The position numbers were made by a program, and so were the translations under genes. The notes under the pieces are model-generated. The model was not told the DNA's origin. It searched no databases and saw only the letters and a list, made by a program, of their open reading frames with translations. This document shows positions 46,571 through 55,303 of a stretch of DNA of 64,000 nt, piece by piece (within the stretch, counting starts at the first letter, position 1; every line of letters begins with the position of its first letter). Location of the stretch: assembly GCA_028293805.1 (NCBI GenBank), contig JAQGOC010000363.1, positions 61,308 to 125,307 on the forward strand, read 5' to 3'. This stretch comes from Gammaproteobacteria bacterium (GTDB lineage: Bacteria > Pseudomonadota > Gammaproteobacteria > Steroidobacterales > Steroidobacteraceae).

Positions 46571-47803
46571 ATGATCGAGTCACGGCTGGATGTGGATTTC
46601 GTACGCCGCCAGTTTCCCGCGTTCGCGGAACCCTCCCTCGCAGGGCAGGCATTCTTCGAGAATGCCGGCGGCTCCTATCCCTGCGGGCAGGTGGTCAGCC
46701 GGCTCAACGAATATTACCGGCGGCTGAAGGTGCAACCTTACTACCCCTACCCCGCCTCCACGGCGGCCGGCGAGTGGATGGACGCGGCTCGTGCGCGGCT
46801 GGCCGAATATCTGGGCGTAACCTCGGACGAGGTGCATTTCGGTCCCTCGACTTCGCAAAACACCTATGTGCTCGCGCAGGCTTTCCGGACCCTGCTGAAG
46901 TCTGGTGACGAGATCATCGTCACGGATCAGGACCACGAAGCCAACAGCGGCGCGTGGCGGCGGCTGGCGGCGCAAGGAATCGTGGTCAAGGAGTGGCGCG
47001 TCGATCCGGAAACGGGGACGCTGCCGCTGGCAGCGCTCGATCCGCTGTTGACCGATCGTACCCGGCTGCTTGTCTTTCCACACGCTTCGAACGTCGTGGC
47101 GCACATCAATCCCGTGGCACAGATCACCGCCACGGCACGGGCGGCAGGGGTCATCACGGTAGTCGATGGCGTGGCGTGGGCACCTCATGGATTACCTGAT
47201 GTGCCGCAATTGGGTGCGGATATTTATCTGTTTTCGCTCTACAAGACGTATGGCACCCACCAGGGCCTGATGGTGGTGCGTCGCAAGTTGATGGATCAGC
47301 TGGGCAACGAAGGGCATTACTTCAACGCGGGCGAGCTGTCCAGAAGGCTGGTGCCCGCTGGGCCCGACCACGCGCAGATCGCAGCGGCACGCGGCATCGC
47401 CGAGTACTTCGATGCACTTGATGCGCACCATGCCACCGGTGATGCAGGGGCACGGCCACAGCGCGTGCGTGAGTTGTTACGCCACGCGGAGACTCCCCTT
47501 CTAGGCGCGCTGCTGGAATATTTGCAACGGCGCACGGACGTCCGTCTTCTTGGGCCGGCGAACGCGCAGGAACGCGCCGCGACGGTATCCTTCGTGACGC
47601 ATGCCGCTGATCCGTCGGAGGTGGTGAAAGCACTTGCGCTGCGTGGCTTCATGACGGGGTACGGCAACTTCTACGCGGTGCGGGTGCTGGAGGCCATGGG
47701 CGTGGACCCGACGCGCGGTGTGGTTCGGATTTCGTTCGTCCACTACACCTCACCGGCGGAGGTGACAGCCCTGATCGAAGCATTGGATTCGCTCTCCGCC
47801 TGA
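46571..47803 (+). CDS. Cysteine desulfurase-like class V aminotransferase
   Basis: FFENAGGSYPCGQVV, VTDQDHEANSGAWRRLA, VVDGVAWAPHGLPDV, FSLYKTYGTHQGLMVVR (PLP lysine). Confidence 0.9.
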   Translation: MIESRLDVDFVRRQFPAFAEPSLAGQAFFENAGGSYPCGQVVSRLNEYYRRLKVQPYYPYPASTAAGEWMDAARARLAEYLGVTSDEVHFGPSTSQNTYVLAQAFRTLLKSGDEIIVTDQDHEANSGAWRRLAAQGIVVKEWRVDPETGTLPLAALDPLLTDRTRLLVFPHASNVVAHINPVAQITATARAAGVITVVDGVAWAPHGLPDVPQLGADIYLFSLYKTYGTHQGLMVVRRKLMDQLGNEGHYFNAGELSRRLVPAGPDHAQIAAARGIAEYFDALDAHHATGDAGARPQRVRELLRHAETPLLGALLEYLQRRTDVRLLGPANAQERAATVSFVTHAADPSEVVKALALRGFMTGYGNFYAVRVLEAMGVDPTRGVVRISFVHYTSPAEVTALIEALDSLSA

Positions 47804-47885
47804 GCGGCTCGACGGACGCGAATCGCGCGCCACTGCCGGGCAGCGCGGCATACGACTGCCCGGTGACGGAGCAGCGCCTACCTTA

Positions 47886-47901
47886 TTGAACGATCGCTCA
47901 A
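47886..47901. promoter_or_regulatory. Candidate TetR/BetI-type operator TTGAACGATCGCTCAA
   Basis: 16-bp near-perfect dyad (one mismatched pair) upstream of the flavoprotein gene at 48048; TATACT -10-like element about 40 bp downstream. Confidence 0.4.
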
Positions 47902-48047
47902 CTATCTCTGGCGCTCGCACGCCATCCCGATATACTCGGACGAAACACGCCTGCGTAGCCGGGGCAGGGGCTGCCTATCGAATCGACAGCTGCACGCTGT
48001 CACCGGCACGCGAACGTGGCGCTCGACGGCAATTCAATGGAAACCGT

Positions 48048-50126
48048 ATGGCTCGCAATCCGCGGTACGACATTCTTTTCGAGCCGGTGAAAATCGGGCC
48101 GGTCACAGCTCCCAACCGGTTCTATGCAGTGCCCCATGCCGCCGGCATGACGAACTCGATGCCGCGCATGCGCGCGGCGTTTCGGGAAACCAAGGCCGAA
48201 GGCGGCTGGGGCGTCGTTTGCTCCGGGTATGTGTCCATCGACCCCAGCTCGGACGATGCGCCCCTGCCCTTCGCTACCCTCTGGGACGACGACGACATTC
48301 GCTCCCACGCCCTGATGACGGATGCCGTACACAAACACGGAGCGCTTGCGGGAGTCGAGCTCTGGCACGGAGGCGGCTCAGTCATGAACCGCACCAGCCG
48401 GATCGCGCCGATGTCGCCTTCGGGCACCTCGTGGATGGCGACCCACGTGAATTTCATGGGCAACCAGCGACCACGAGTCATGGACGCGCAGGACATCCGT
48501 TCGCTCGTCCGCTGGCAGGCGGAAGCAGCGCGCAGAGCGCGCAGCGCCGGCTTCGACGTGGTGTACGTCTATGCAGGCATGGGCTATCTGCCCTACGAAT
48601 TTCTGCTGCCGGAGTGGAATCAACGTACGGACACTTATGGAGGCTCCGTACGCAACCGTGTACGGATAGTCCGAGAGTTGCTCGAAGCTACGCACGAGGC
48701 CGTGGGAGGCTACTGTGCGGTCGCGCTGCGCATCAGTCTCGAGGAGCTGCGTGCGCGACCCAGCGATGTCGCCGCATCTGAAGCGCACGAGGTGGTCGAA
48801 CTGCTGGCCGATCTGCCGGATCTGTGGGACGTGAAGCTCGACTCCTCCCCGACTGACTGCGCGCCATCCCGCTTTACAGCGGAGGGCAGCCACGAGCCCA
48901 TCATCGATTTTGTCAAAAAAATCACGCGCAAACCGGTCGTCGGCGTGGGCCGCTTCACGTCGCCCGACACGATGGTGGGACAGATCCGGCGCGGCGTCCT
49001 GGATCTCATCGGTGCGGCCCGGCCCTCGATCGCAGATCCGTTTCTGCCACGGAAGATCGATGCGGGCCGCGAGCACGATATCCGTGAATGCATCGGCTGC
49101 AACATCTGTATCTCGAGCTGGCATGACGGTGTGCCGGTGCGATGCACTCAGAATCCCACCATCGGCGAGGAATGGCGCCGCCAGTGGCACCCGGAACGCG
49201 TCCCGCCGGCAGGCAGCGCCTCGACCGTACTCATCATCGGCGGGGGTCCCTCGGGCCTCGAATGCGCATTGACGCTGGCCAGGCGGGGTTATGAGGTGAC
49301 CATCGCCGAGGCTGCGGATGACATCGGGGGTCGATTGCGTTTCGAAACCCGTTTACCGGGCCTCGCGGCGTGGGGCCGTGTTCTCGACTGGCGCCGGGGA
49401 CAGCTCGAACGGCTGCCGAACTTCAATCTTTATCGGGGCAACAGGTTGTGCGCCGAAGAGATTCTGGAGCTCGGAAACACTCACGTCGTTATCGCTACGG
49501 GCGCACGCTGGCAGCGCATGTTGTATTCACCGCTGGAGATTCCAGCCGGCAGCCTCGAAAGCCAGAACGTTTATACGCCCGACGACATCGCCGAGGGCGC
49601 GCAGCTCGAAGGGCCCATCGCAGTCTTCGACTTCGACAACTACTACATGGGCGGCGCGCTTGCAGAGCACCTGGCAAAAGCCGGACACCCGGTCGCGTAC
49701 GTGACGCCGACTGGCCATGCTTCCGCGTGGGCCATCATGAGCAATGAACAACCACAGGTGCATCGAGCGCTGGCCAACGCGGGCGTGAGCCTTCACACCC
49801 TGTCGCGCGTGACTGCTTTCGAGCCGGGCGAGCTGACTTTGGCTGCTCAGTTTACCGACAAGGAATCACGACTCGCGTGCAGGTCTCTCGTGATCGTGGG
49901 TGCCCGCCTCCCGAATGATTCTCTGTATCACCAGCTCGTCGCGCAGCCGGACAAACTAGCCGGAGCAGGCATCGCCTCGGTGACTAGAATCGGCGATGCG
50001 CTGGCACCCGGTGCTATAGTTCACGCGGTATATAGCGGCCACCGCTACGCGCGCGAGCTCGATGGACACCCGCAGGCGCCCGGCTTCCGCCGCGACGCGC
50101 CGCTGCGTGTGACGCCTCTTGTGTAA
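48048..50126 (+). CDS. OYE/trimethylamine-dehydrogenase-type flavoprotein (DgcA/StcD-like)
   Basis: RYDILFEPVKIGPVTAPNRFYAVPHAAGM, 4Fe-4S CIGCNIC-X11-C, FAD domain VLIIGGGPSGLECALTLARRGYEVTIAEA. Confidence 0.9.
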   Translation: MARNPRYDILFEPVKIGPVTAPNRFYAVPHAAGMTNSMPRMRAAFRETKAEGGWGVVCSGYVSIDPSSDDAPLPFATLWDDDDIRSHALMTDAVHKHGALAGVELWHGGGSVMNRTSRIAPMSPSGTSWMATHVNFMGNQRPRVMDAQDIRSLVRWQAEAARRARSAGFDVVYVYAGMGYLPYEFLLPEWNQRTDTYGGSVRNRVRIVRELLEATHEAVGGYCAVALRISLEELRARPSDVAASEAHEVVELLADLPDLWDVKLDSSPTDCAPSRFTAEGSHEPIIDFVKKITRKPVVGVGRFTSPDTMVGQIRRGVLDLIGAARPSIADPFLPRKIDAGREHDIRECIGCNICISSWHDGVPVRCTQNPTIGEEWRRQWHPERVPPAGSASTVLIIGGGPSGLECALTLARRGYEVTIAEAADDIGGRLRFETRLPGLAAWGRVLDWRRGQLERLPNFNLYRGNRLCAEEILELGNTHVVIATGARWQRMLYSPLEIPAGSLESQNVYTPDDIAEGAQLEGPIAVFDFDNYYMGGALAEHLAKAGHPVAYVTPTGHASAWAIMSNEQPQVHRALANAGVSLHTLSRVTAFEPGELTLAAQFTDKESRLACRSLVIVGARLPNDSLYHQLVAQPDKLAGAGIASVTRIGDALAPGAIVHAVYSGHRYARELDGHPQAPGFRRDAPLRVTPLV

Positions 50127-50188
50127 CCTGCCTGAGCGCATGCGCATGATCTGCATACCGCACTCCTCGGAAAACTCCGGAGCGGTGC

Positions 50189-51364
50189 ATGAGCTCCCCT
50201 GACTCCCCTACACCGGGAGCCGGCCCCGCGCAAACCGGGCTGGAGCCGACGCTTCCCTCGAGCTGGTATCGGTCGGAGCCGGTGTTTCGCCTGGAGAAGG
50301 AGCGAATCTTCTGCCGCGAATGGATCTGCATCGGCCGCGAGCAAGAGTTGCCGGCGCCCGGCGAACATCGAATACTCGACGTGCTCGGCGAAAGCATCAT
50401 CCTGACGCGCAACCGTGAAAACCAACCACGCGCCTTCTACAACGTCTGCCGGCACCGCGGCGCCCGCCTCTGCCGTGCAGAAAGTGAGGCCGTCGCCGCC
50501 GCACCCTCGATCCCGGGCGGCTTCGTCGCCGGCCGCATCATGTGCCCCTATCACCAATGGACTTATGACCTCGACGGCCGGCTCATTGCGGCCCCTTATC
50601 TGACGGGTCAGGCCGGATTCGACAAGGCGGCTTTCAGTCTGTATCCGGTGGGCGTGGCGTCCTGGGGCGGATTCGTTTTCCTGCACCTCACGCCCGGCAC
50701 GGCCAAAACGCTGCACGAGCAGCTCGCCGGGACGCCCGAGCGCGTGCAGCGCTATCCGCTGGCCGAGCTGCGTATCGGTCATACAATCGAGTACGCCGTG
50801 GCCGCGAACTGGAAGATCATCTGCGAGAACTACAACGAGTGCTATCACTGTGCCGGGGTGCATCCCGAGTTGTGTGCCGTCGTCCCCGCATTCCGCGACC
50901 GCGGCGGCGCCAACCTCGACTGGGAGAGAGGGATCCCGCATCGCGAGGGCGCGTATACGTTTACGAAGTCCGGAACGACGCAGCGCCGGCCATTTCCCTC
51001 GCTCAATGCCGATGAGCAGGTGCGCCACAAAGGCGAGCTCCTCTACCCCAACCTGTTTGTGAGCCTCGCCTGCGATCACGCCGCAGTGTTCATCCTGCGG
51101 CCCCGCTCTGCCGAGCGTACCGATATCACCTGCCATTTCCTGTTCGAGCCGTACGAGCTCGACAAGGCGGCGTTCGATCCGTCCGACACCACGGAGTTCT
51201 GGGATGTCGTGAACCGCCAGGACTGGGTGATCTGCGAGACAGTGCAACGGGGAATCGCCGCTCGCGTGCATGAGCGCGGTTATTATGCCCCCATGGAGGA
51301 CTTCAGCCTCGACATTCGCCGTTACGTCCTGGAAAGGCTCGGCGACGCGGCCAACACCCTGTGA
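50189..51364 (+). CDS. Rieske (2Fe-2S) aromatic/quaternary-amine oxygenase alpha subunit (GbcA-like)
   Basis: Rieske CRHRGARLC...CPYHQWTYDLDGRL; NWKIICENYNECYHCAGVHPEL mononuclear iron site. Confidence 0.92.
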   Translation: MSSPDSPTPGAGPAQTGLEPTLPSSWYRSEPVFRLEKERIFCREWICIGREQELPAPGEHRILDVLGESIILTRNRENQPRAFYNVCRHRGARLCRAESEAVAAAPSIPGGFVAGRIMCPYHQWTYDLDGRLIAAPYLTGQAGFDKAAFSLYPVGVASWGGFVFLHLTPGTAKTLHEQLAGTPERVQRYPLAELRIGHTIEYAVAANWKIICENYNECYHCAGVHPELCAVVPAFRDRGGANLDWERGIPHREGAYTFTKSGTTQRRPFPSLNADEQVRHKGELLYPNLFVSLACDHAAVFILRPRSAERTDITCHFLFEPYELDKAAFDPSDTTEFWDVVNRQDWVICETVQRGIAARVHERGYYAPMEDFSLDIRRYVLERLGDAANTL

Positions 51365-52671
51365 CGGCAGGGTCGGCAGACTCTACCTCCATAGCGCCCC
51401 TGCGGATCCGGGTCCGCTGGAAGATATTCACCCTGCTGTTCGGCTTCGGCCTGATCGCCTACGTGCAACAGCGAAGTCTGGCTGTCGCCAGCTATCGGAT
51501 GATGCCGGAGTTGGGCCTGAGCCAGATGCAGATCGGCTGGCTCGAATGGGCTTTTCTGCTCGGTTACGCCGCTCTGCAGTTTCCCGGCGGAGTGTTGGGC
51601 CAACGGCTGGGTGCCCGCAAAATGCTCGTCCTGATCAGCGCGCTCGCTTTTCTCGCGACGGTGACGACGCCACTGGCTCCGATGGTGCTCGGCGGAGTCG
51701 GGCTGTTCGCGGCGCTCCTCGCTGTCCAGTTGCTGCTCGGAGTGGCGCAGGGCCCGTTCTTCCCCGTTAGCGCAGGCGTCGTCGAAGCCTGGTTCACACC
51801 GGACAAGTGGCCGTTGGTGCAGGGCTTACTGAGTTTGGGCCTCGGGCTGGGCGCAGCGGTCACACCGCCGGTCATCGCCTGGCTGATGTCTTCGTTCGGT
51901 TGGCAGCAGGCGCTCGCCTGGACTGCACTGCCCGCGATCGCGTTGATTGCCGTGTGGGCCTGGTACGGACGCGACACGCCTGCCCAACATCCATCCGTCA
52001 GCGCCGCAGAGCTTGCAGAGCTCGGTCCGCATCCGGACGCGAGTGTGGACTACTCGATCTCCTGGCGCCGGTTAGGGACACTGCTGAAGAACAGGGACCT
52101 CCTGGCGCTGACGATGTCCTACCTCTGCATGAACTACGTGTACTACCTTCTGGGTAACTGGTGCTTTCTCTACCTGGTGCAGGAGCGACACTTCACAGTC
52201 CTGGAGGGCGGGTGGCTCGCCAGCACCCCGCCCCTTGCATCGGCTCTCGGGGCCGGCATAGGCGGAAAGCTCGGCAGTGTATTCGGCACCCGTTACGGTA
52301 TACGCAGGGGCCTGCACATCATTCCGCTCATATCGCTGCCGGCAGCCGGCATTCTATTGTTATTGGCGGTGAACGCCGGGAACGCCTACCTGGCCGTGGC
52401 GGCGCTCGCGCTCTGCTTCGCCTGTGTCGAGCTCAATGAAGGACCGTACTGGGCAGCGGTCATGCACGTGGCACGCGGCGATACCATGTCGGCGACCGGC
52501 CTTCTCAACACCGGCGGCAACATTGGCGGTCTGGTCGCCACGCCGATTGTTGCCTACCTCTCGGGGCACCATGCATGGACGAGCGCCTTTGTGATCGGGA
52601 GCGCGTTCGCCTTTGCGAGCGCAGCATTGTGGTTGGTAGTGGACCCCACCCGCACGAGGAGGCTTGAATGA
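51361..52671 (+). CDS. MFS transporter (anion:cation symporter/ACS-like)
   Basis: ~12 TM, FALLGYAALQFPGGVLGQRLGARK-type motif A; GTG start gives GTGA overlap with Rieske gene. Confidence 0.9.
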   Translation: MTAGSADSTSIAPLRIRVRWKIFTLLFGFGLIAYVQQRSLAVASYRMMPELGLSQMQIGWLEWAFLLGYAALQFPGGVLGQRLGARKMLVLISALAFLATVTTPLAPMVLGGVGLFAALLAVQLLLGVAQGPFFPVSAGVVEAWFTPDKWPLVQGLLSLGLGLGAAVTPPVIAWLMSSFGWQQALAWTALPAIALIAVWAWYGRDTPAQHPSVSAAELAELGPHPDASVDYSISWRRLGTLLKNRDLLALTMSYLCMNYVYYLLGNWCFLYLVQERHFTVLEGGWLASTPPLASALGAGIGGKLGSVFGTRYGIRRGLHIIPLISLPAAGILLLLAVNAGNAYLAVAALALCFACVELNEGPYWAAVMHVARGDTMSATGLLNTGGNIGGLVATPIVAYLSGHHAWTSAFVIGSAFAFASAALWLVVDPTRTRRLE

Positions 52672-52972
52672 CGGCCGCTGTCTCTATGGTGCAACCGTGT
52701 CGGCCAAGACAGCCCGACCGCCTAAAGATCCCAGGACCTGCACGCGAGCAAGGGCGAGCCCCTCCTGCCGCCGCAGTTGCAGCGTGCCATCCGTCTCGCC
52801 CGAGAGCTTGAGGCTCATTCCGGCCATTGAACCTGCTGCGCCCCATCACCGGCATCCGCCGCTGCCACTCGCGAATACCGCAGGTCAGGGCGCGGACATC
52901 GCAGCCGCACTTGCGTGAGAGGAGCGCAAGACTGTCCTGTACCGGCACAATCAGTCGCGTTACGCTTGCCGC

Positions 52973-53346
52973 ATGAGCCCATCCGACCCGAAGGCCTCCC
53001 GCCTCGAGGAGGAAGCCCTGCGACTGGCGCGGCACGGCTCCTTTCGGGCAGCCGCCGACGTCTGTCGCGTACGACGATGCCGGGGGCCGTGTATGACCTG
53101 AGCTACGAGCGGCTGGTGGCCGACCAGAGCCGTGAGACTCGCCGGCTGCTGGAATTCTGCGGGCTCGAGTGGGAAGACGCCTGCCTCGCCTTTCACCGTA
53201 ACCCTTCCCCCACTATGACTGCCAGTGCCATACAGGTGCGGCAGTCCCTGTACGATTCATCGCTCGCGCAGTGGCGCCACTACGGCGCCCAGCTCGAAGG
53301 ACTGGGGCGCCAACTGCTGGCTGCCGGAATCGACGACGCCAGCTAA
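52973..53346 (+). pseudogene. Decayed TPR-sulfotransferase: N-terminal and C-terminal remnants with the core deleted
   Basis: MSPSDPKASRLEEEALRLARHGSFRAAADVCR (frame of 52973) then, in another frame, GAVYDLSYERLVADQSRETRRLLEFCGLEWEDACLAFHRNPSPTMTASAIQVRQSLYDSSLAQWRHY; no P-loop region. Confidence 0.75.
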
Positions 53347-53356
53347 TATCGACGGG

Positions 53357-54025
53357 ATGGCCAAAATACTCAACGGTCCGAAATTCCGGCGCGAGCCGCC
53401 CGTGGCCCGCCGCGAGGCGCTCGTGGAGGCGACGCTCGTCTGCCTGCGAAAGTTCGGCCACGAAGGCATGTCGGTGCGGCAGATCAGCGCCCAGGCAGGC
53501 GTGTCCGCCGGCCTCATCAACCACCATTTCCCGAGCATTACGACCCTCATTGCCGCGGCTTACGATTCGCTCGCGACCTCTCTGCTGCACTCGATCCGGC
53601 GCCAGGCGCACGACCTCACCCAAACGCCGCGCGAGCGGCTGCGACGCTTCTTCGAAGCGTCATTCGCTCCCGACCTGCTCGACCCGGGCCTGTTCAACAC
53701 CTGGCTCGTGTTCTGGAGCATGGTGTCGCATGACTCCGAAATGCGGGCCGTGCACGACCGCACCTACGGCGCCTATCGCGCCACGCTGGAATCCTTGCTT
53801 GGACAGCTCCGTCTCTCGGACGACATACCCGCATTCAAGTTGCGTCCCGCCGCCATCGGACTGTCCGCCCTACTCGATGGTCTGTGGATCGAACAGAGCT
53901 TGAACTCCCGCACGTTCAAGCCCGCGGCAGCAGTGTCCCTGTGCGAGGATTGGACCAACGCACTGTGCGCCGGTGCTTTCCCCGGCCTGCGCGCGGCCGG
54001 GCGAACCTCCGCGCGACCACGGTAG
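53357..54025 (+). CDS. TetR family regulator, BetI-like
   Basis: RREALVEATLVCLRKFGHEGMSVRQISAQAGVSAGLINHHFPSITTLIAAAY; C-terminal LSALLDGLWIEQSL as in BetI. Confidence 0.87.
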   Translation: MAKILNGPKFRREPPVARREALVEATLVCLRKFGHEGMSVRQISAQAGVSAGLINHHFPSITTLIAAAYDSLATSLLHSIRRQAHDLTQTPRERLRRFFEASFAPDLLDPGLFNTWLVFWSMVSHDSEMRAVHDRTYGAYRATLESLLGQLRLSDDIPAFKLRPAAIGLSALLDGLWIEQSLNSRTFKPAAAVSLCEDWTNALCAGAFPGLRAAGRTSARPR

Positions 54026-54105
54026 AAGCCACGCGAAAAAGCCAATCCGGAAAGCTGACTTGGGCGAGTCTCTCGCCCGACGGCCGACAGCGTATGATTC
54101 CTCCC

Positions 54106-55278
54106 ATGACTGCCCCGCTCGCCGGCTTACGCGTACTGGAAATCGCTCGCATTCTCGCGGGCCCCTGGATTGGCCAGACGTTGGCGGATCTTGGCGCTGA
54201 TGTCGTGAAAGTCGAAGCGCCCGAAGGTGATGACACCCGGCGTTGGGGCCCGCCATTCATCCTGCGTGGCGACGGGGAGCTCGATGCTGCGTACTTCCAC
54301 TGCTGCAATCGTGGCAAGCGCTCGGTCGTGGCGGATTTTCGGAAGCCCGCGGGTCAGGAGCTCGTACGCGCGCTCGCCATGCGCTCGGACGTCCTGATCG
54401 AGAACTTCAAGGTGGGCGGGCTCGCCAAGTACGGACTCGACTATGCCACCCTGCATGCCCTCAACCCGCGGCTCGTGTATTGCTCGGTGACCGGCTTCGG
54501 CCAGGACGGGCCCTACGCCAGCCGGGCCGGCTACGATCTCATGATCCAGGGAATGAGCGGGATCATGGATCTCACGGGCGACCCCGACGGCCCACCGCAA
54601 AAGCTCGGCGTCGCGTTCGCCGACATTTTCACCGGCACCTACGGCGTCATCGCGATCCAGGCTGCACTGGCCCAGCGCGAGCACACCGGGCTGGGGCAGC
54701 ACATCGATATGGCGCTGCTCGATGTCATGGTCGCCGTACTGGCGAACCAGGCACTCAACTACCTCGCCGCCGGCGAAGTTCCGCGCCGTCTGGGCAACGC
54801 TCATCCCAACATCGTGCCCTACCAGGTGTTTGAAGTCAGCGACGGGCACGTGATCGTCGCGGTCGGCAACGACCAGCAGTTTCGGGAATTCTGCGCGGCC
54901 ATCGGGCAACCTGCGTTGGCCACGGACGCGCGCTTCCTGACGAACGCGGACCGTGTCGGAAATCGCGAGCTCTTGATAAAGGCGATCAGCGCAGCGCTGA
55001 AGAATCTCAGCCGCACGACGCTACTCAGCGCACTCGAAGCGCGCGGCGTACCCTGCGGGCCGATCAATTCCGTCGCCGACGCCTTCGCCAACCCCCAGGT
55101 GCAGGCCAGGGCATTGCGCGTGAATCTGCCGGCACCCGACGTGCCTGCCGGCGAAATTCCCTCCGTGCGTACCCCCATCGTATTTTCAAATGCGCAACTC
55201 GCGTTACAGCGTCCTGCGCCGCGTCTTGGCGAACACACCGCAGAAGTCCTGCGCGAGATCGGCCTTTCGCCCGACTGA
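54106..55278 (+). CDS. CaiB/BaiF class III CoA-transferase
   Basis: LAGLRVLEIARILAGPWIGQTLADLGADVVKVEAPEGDDTRRWGPPF, NFKVGGLAKYGLDYATLHALNPRLVYCSVTGFGQDGPYASRAGYD. Confidence 0.95.
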   Translation: MTAPLAGLRVLEIARILAGPWIGQTLADLGADVVKVEAPEGDDTRRWGPPFILRGDGELDAAYFHCCNRGKRSVVADFRKPAGQELVRALAMRSDVLIENFKVGGLAKYGLDYATLHALNPRLVYCSVTGFGQDGPYASRAGYDLMIQGMSGIMDLTGDPDGPPQKLGVAFADIFTGTYGVIAIQAALAQREHTGLGQHIDMALLDVMVAVLANQALNYLAAGEVPRRLGNAHPNIVPYQVFEVSDGHVIVAVGNDQQFREFCAAIGQPALATDARFLTNADRVGNRELLIKAISAALKNLSRTTLLSALEARGVPCGPINSVADAFANPQVQARALRVNLPAPDVPAGEIPSVRTPIVFSNAQLALQRPAPRLGEHTAEVLREIGLSPD

Positions 55279-55303
55279 GCGATCCTGCATCATCGCCGCC
55301 ACT

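Noticed and set aside
50045-51271. 408-aa minus-strand ORF opposite the Rieske gene
   Set aside because: Shadow ORF; the Rieske frame has complete metal-binding motifs
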